Assembly: GCA_027559495.1 (NCBI GenBank)
Contig: JAMXSV010000009.1
Location: 181,964 to 245,963, forward strand
Length of the DNA stretch: 64,000 nucleotides
Direction of reading: 5' to 3'
Source: Aurifilum marmelostoma
Lineage: Eukaryota; Ascomycota; Sordariomycetes; Diaporthales; Cryphonectriaceae
Shown here piece after piece: positions 59,901 to 64,000 of the stretch. The position numbers and the translations under genes were made by a program. The notes under the pieces were generated by a model. That model was not told the origin of the DNA, searched no databases, and worked only from the letters and a program-made list of their open reading frames with translations. Position 1 is the first letter of the stretch; each line of letters begins with the position of its first letter.

Positions 59901-62900
59901 AACGACATACCATTCAAGGGGTTAGACTCCTCATTTACGGGACAGGGGTTGGGTCAACGGGGGACGGTCTGAAGTTCTGTCCAATGACTGGAGAATAGGA
60001 ACTACTCACTGTACATAACGATCGTGCTCCCAGGGGGCCTCTAAAATATATATTTCGCGGACTAAGTCTTTATCTGGTCGAACCCATCGGGCCTAGAGCT
60101 TTCCGGGTGGAAACATGAGCAACGGGCCAGGTATGGCTGGCGACCCACTGGGAAGGAGCAATTGTCAGCATTCACATCAGTTGAGAAAACCATTAGATTG
60201 GGGCACCCCCAGGCCTGTCGCTATCCGAATTACAGATTCTGCTTGCGAAAGGTATCTAAAAGAAATAAGGGTCAGGTGGTGTCAGCTTTGCTGAGTTTGA
60301 TACGTAAGGACTGAAGTGCACCTGTGGAAGATTTGGGGCTGATAAAAGAGAGTAAAATGTTGTTATACGGTCAGCCGACTAACTGAGGTTAGCAAAGCAT
60401 CACTGAGAGACAATTGTTAGCATTACACCCTCAGACTGCCAAAGAATCCTGTTGGATACGGGCAAGGGAAGCGCTCCTCTTCCACGATCTGAGCTCGTCG
60501 ACTGGCAGTCATTATAATAGCTTAGCCTGAAGCATCAATGAGTATAAAACTAATGCTTACAAGCACATCCTGGTGATAGATTTCCGCCTGATTATGGAGG
60601 CGCACCACATCGCGGGCGATACGGTCGGATCTCCCCCCCGCAGGTGCGCGCAGAAAAGATACTCTGCTTTTGTTGAAGATAAATTTCTTGTTTGACCCTC
60701 AAAGACCTTTAGCACTAGGCTGGAGTAATGGATGGTGGTGAGCCTCGAAAGCTGGTGTGGCGCTTTTTACGGGACTTACTGGCGATGTTTGATGCTTAAA
60801 TATAGAATTCCTCAGATGACAATACTCGTTCGTGGCTCTCAAGTACTCGCATCGAGTCCTTCAAAAAATTCCCCTCAACCTCGCTGGATCATTGCTAGAG
60901 CATCATCACCCTCGACTAATCGAATAGTTTCATCCCCCATTGATCCCGTGCTGAGAAGACCCTTTGACCAAATCGCCGTGCCCAGGTAAATGCGGGGACA
61001 GAATGAGTGGATGAGACGAGTTGAATGATATTGCGGAATTTAGTTGCCGTTAAAGGTAATACGTGTATCTTTAATAGGGAGGAAAGGTGTAGGTGGTAAG
61101 GGCTTCGGAGAACATTATATACCTTGGATTTAGAACACTCAATGATTCGGCTGTACGAAGCCCCATATGTATGAGATGACTCACGAGACATCCGAGCCAT
61201 TTGGTAAAACCTATGGCAAGCGAATCCGACAAAGGCAGGTCGCGGGGAGATGCTTGGGCAAATGTGGTGCGTAACAGTAGACGTGACAACCGGTTATTTG
61301 TGACAGCACGTGTCTCTGAACATTTAAGTATCGAAAACTAACTTAACATGTATGCCTAGTCGCCTTCTCCGTAAATTCTGCCTCTGTTTTCTCATCTGGG
61401 CTGCAGCTGAATCTTGTCGTGAAGATATTCCGCCCAGATAACTCGTCACATTGCGTCTCAAATCTAATTTCTTTGGTAAACTCTTTGTGGCGTAAAGGTG
61501 CAGAGCTCTCTAATAGATACAAAGTATCCAGCGAATTCTTTTGAGACATCTCAACCGAAGAGAAACGATCTGGCGTGGAGGAGAAATGGTTTCATTCCAG
61601 CCGTACCTTCGGACAGAGGGTATCGTCTCCGACCGCGCTAACAGCCTGATTGGGTTCCTTCATGGAAGAAAGATACTAGTTTACATCCATCAGATTGCGA
61701 GGATAGCATAGACACCATGGTATGTATAGTGAATTCTAAGAAATAAGCCGTCGATTGACGGTCACATTGGTTCTAGCCTCTTTGCGTCCTTGATGCTAGA
61801 GATTCGAGTTAGAGACGAATACCAGGTCATTAGGCAAAATGATATACTTCGACATAGTTTCGCCAGAATGAACCCGGCGCTGTGCTCAGACATTTTAATT
61901 CCCCCAGAGCTCAGAGCGTCCATCTTCACAACCATGTTGTACCTTTCTGTTTGGACTCGTTCCTCCTATACCAGGTGAGGAATCCGATGTTTCATTGTGA
62001 TGCCCCCATTTGGCCGATACATCGTGAACCGGCGTTCAAGACTCTCGCCGAGGTTCATGACTTTCTACAGCAAATATTCGAGGCAAGTGTCTAACTATTA
62101 AATTAGATAAGTTACTGATCGGTAAGGCCCAGCCTTGGTATCTATGCACGAGAATGATGGTATTTTCACACTGGTAACCATCTTATTTCGTCTATGATTC
62201 GGGCCCTGATATTACCATACTATCAGCGACATCGCCTCGGCAAATACTGCGATGGACTCACGCCCTCTGTATGATGAACCGTTTCCATCCGGTTCACAAG
62301 ACTCTTTCCTTGATGCTCAACGGTTAATATACCCCAAGTATTCCTGGCTCGAAAAACACATCCGATACTATCTTTTATAGACATGGGATTTGCAAAATGG
62401 GTTCCAAGACCCGACCGTTCCGGGCGTCTAAGTTACAGGAAAACAAGCACGAATATTAGTCAGCTTCAGAGCAAAACAGCGATAAACCATATGACCCATT
62501 CATGGTAGACGCATGCACAACTCGGTACAGTCATTAAACAGGACCTTATAACTGTACGTTCTCTCTCGCCTTTCTATGAATGTAAATTTTTAATATCCGA
62601 GCACAGCAAAATAGCGTACTTGGAATTTCCTCAGACCACTAGCAGAAGAAATGACCCGCTTCACCCATCCGCGCGCCCAGCGCTTAATCAAACACGACAA
62701 TCGATGAATGCGAAGCATTCCCCGGCTTATCGAACAGATGACAGACGGGCTTCTTTATCCCACGTCAAGCAGGGATGAGGGCTAGAGTGGAATCTATTTC
62801 ATTTGGGGTGTTATGTGTCAGAGATTAGGTGTATTGGCTAGGAAAAGGTGTTAAAAAATGTTGTTCATAAAGGTCAGTAGTTTGGTGGGGGTGTTGTATT

Positions 62901-64000
62901 TCAGATATCTGGTTGGTTTATTCTCTATCGAAAATCGATGCAACCTTTTGAATAAAGATAGGCGTGAAGTGTAAGGATGAGTTCTCGGAGTTCTGCAGCT
63001 TCGGTGTGACAATCGTCTCACGTGAGTCGGACAAAAATGTGTTGCCGCCCGACTATTAACTTTTATACTCTCGTTGCAACTACACATACTTGGATTAATA
63101 CGGGAGGTGGCTCGCCGAGCTAAAAAATAAAAAAGGAAGTGGAGCTAGATGAGATAATAGCCTTCACTTAGCAAACTTCCAATATCTCTACCGCGATCAA
63201 CCTAACATGTTGTCCTGACGTACTCCACAAAGGCAGAAACATATAGAAATTGCATGAAAGCAAAGTAGGTGGGGGGGATAGTCTTGAATGCGAGGTAAGT
63301 TGAAAATTTCACCTCTCATGGGAAGCAATATAGAATTCTAGCTTTGGTTTGCAACCGCCACGAAGAATCAATCCAACATGAATTCAAGACAATGAGCCCT
63401 AGCAAGTGAGGCTCGAGATAGTGGCACCTCCAACTAAAAGGGAACGAAGCAAAGCGAATATGCTCAGCTGGACTATTTCTTTCGCCCCATTTTGAAAGGC
63501 GACCTTGACAAACCATGGCGCTCCCATGTTTGGACTCACTTCCCATCCCCCAGTGTTGACTCCGGCCAATTGTTCGTAATGCCGCTATCGCCCGTTAGCC
63601 AATGCGATGCCGCGTCCCACAACCTGGTCGAAGTGCTACGGCTTTCTCCAGAAAATATTTAAAGAGCCCCTGCCACCTCACCCATATGACACACAAACAG
63701 CACTGGTAGACGATGTACCAGACTTCATCCCCCTCCGCAAAAACAACGCCGCACACCAGGTGATTCAGCACACACACCCAAACCAAACCGACCTTCCTGA
63801 CTTGACTCTTCCCAGGCCGTATCGCACATCTAAACGCCATAATGAACCGCTGGACCGCTCTACACCGATCCTTATCACCATTCTACCAAACCTTTTCCCT
63901 AGTACCGAAAGGATCCTCGAACCACGAAATCATCCCCAGATTGCAAAAACTTACGCGGTCTATCTTATATTTTGGTTATTCAGCCCGGTTTGATGATTCG
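56906..64000. other. 7-kb stretch of normal composition with no supportable gene
   Basis: Both strands carry many short frames (none over 130 aa) without recognisable domains, conserved splice chains or signal peptides. There are G-rich patches (58,668-58,684) but no RIP-like bias. At the right end, 63,607-63,993 is open on the plus strand and an overlapping frame from about 63,815 to the edge also looks protein-like; it may be the start of a gene beyond the window, but I cannot join exons with confidence. Confidence 0.4.

Noticed and set aside
1..64000. tRNA, rRNA or CRISPR features
   Set aside because: No cloverleaf-like A/B box pairs, rRNA segments or regularly spaced short repeats were recognised by eye; a covariance-model search would be needed to exclude tRNAs.

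Overview
This window comes from a filamentous ascomycete. Its genes carry short spliceosomal introns with GT-AG (and one GC-AG) borders, it encodes a Zn2Cys6 regulator and fungal-type P450s, and its transposons show C-to-T/G-to-A damage typical of RIP (repeat-induced point mutation). The first gene closely resembles the fusicoccadiene synthase of Phomopsis (Diaporthe) amygdali, so a Diaporthe-like or other fusicoccane-producing fungus is the best guess.

Region 1 (1-17,666) is a terpenoid biosynthetic gene cluster. It holds a chimeric terpene cyclase/prenyltransferase (cut by the left edge), a P450, a capsule-synthesis-type glycosyltransferase, a second P450, an O-methyltransferase, a third P450 that is a paralogue of the second, and a DMATS-type prenyltransferase. 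Together they could build a C20 fusicoccane skeleton, hydroxylate it, O-methylate it, glucosylate it and prenylate it. This is the enzyme set expected for a fusicoccin- or cotylenin-type prenylated diterpene glucoside. The dioxygenase and acetyltransferase of that pathway are not in the window. All seven open reading frames look intact, and every spliced model closes in frame.

Region 2 (17,675-37,853) is a 20.2-kb AT-rich block. It resolves into three nested, heavily RIP-mutated LTR retrotransposons: a Ty1/copia element (LTRs 175 bp, TSD AAATG), into which a Ty3/gypsy chromovirus-type element inserted (LTRs about 476 bp), into which a second gypsy element inserted in the opposite orientation (LTRs 222 bp, TSD TAAGC). 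The outer insertion lies 8 bp downstream of the prenyltransferase stop codon.

Region 3 (38,643-49,361) is a compact sugar or polyol utilisation cluster: a Zn2Cys6 regulator, two Sou2-like short-chain dehydrogenases, a zinc-dependent xylitol/sorbitol dehydrogenase-type enzyme and a sugar-porter MFS transporter. Two divergent promoters share clustered CTCCG/CGGAG motifs.

Region 4 (49,362-64,000) is decayed. It has an arylsulfatase relic, the C-terminal end of a drug-efflux MFS transporter fading into a second RIP block (51,256-54,117), a 2.8-kb imperfect palindrome with arms of about 1.3 kb (54,118-56,905), and about 7 kb of normal base composition without a gene I can support. Exon coordinates were worked out by hand from splice signals and frame continuity.
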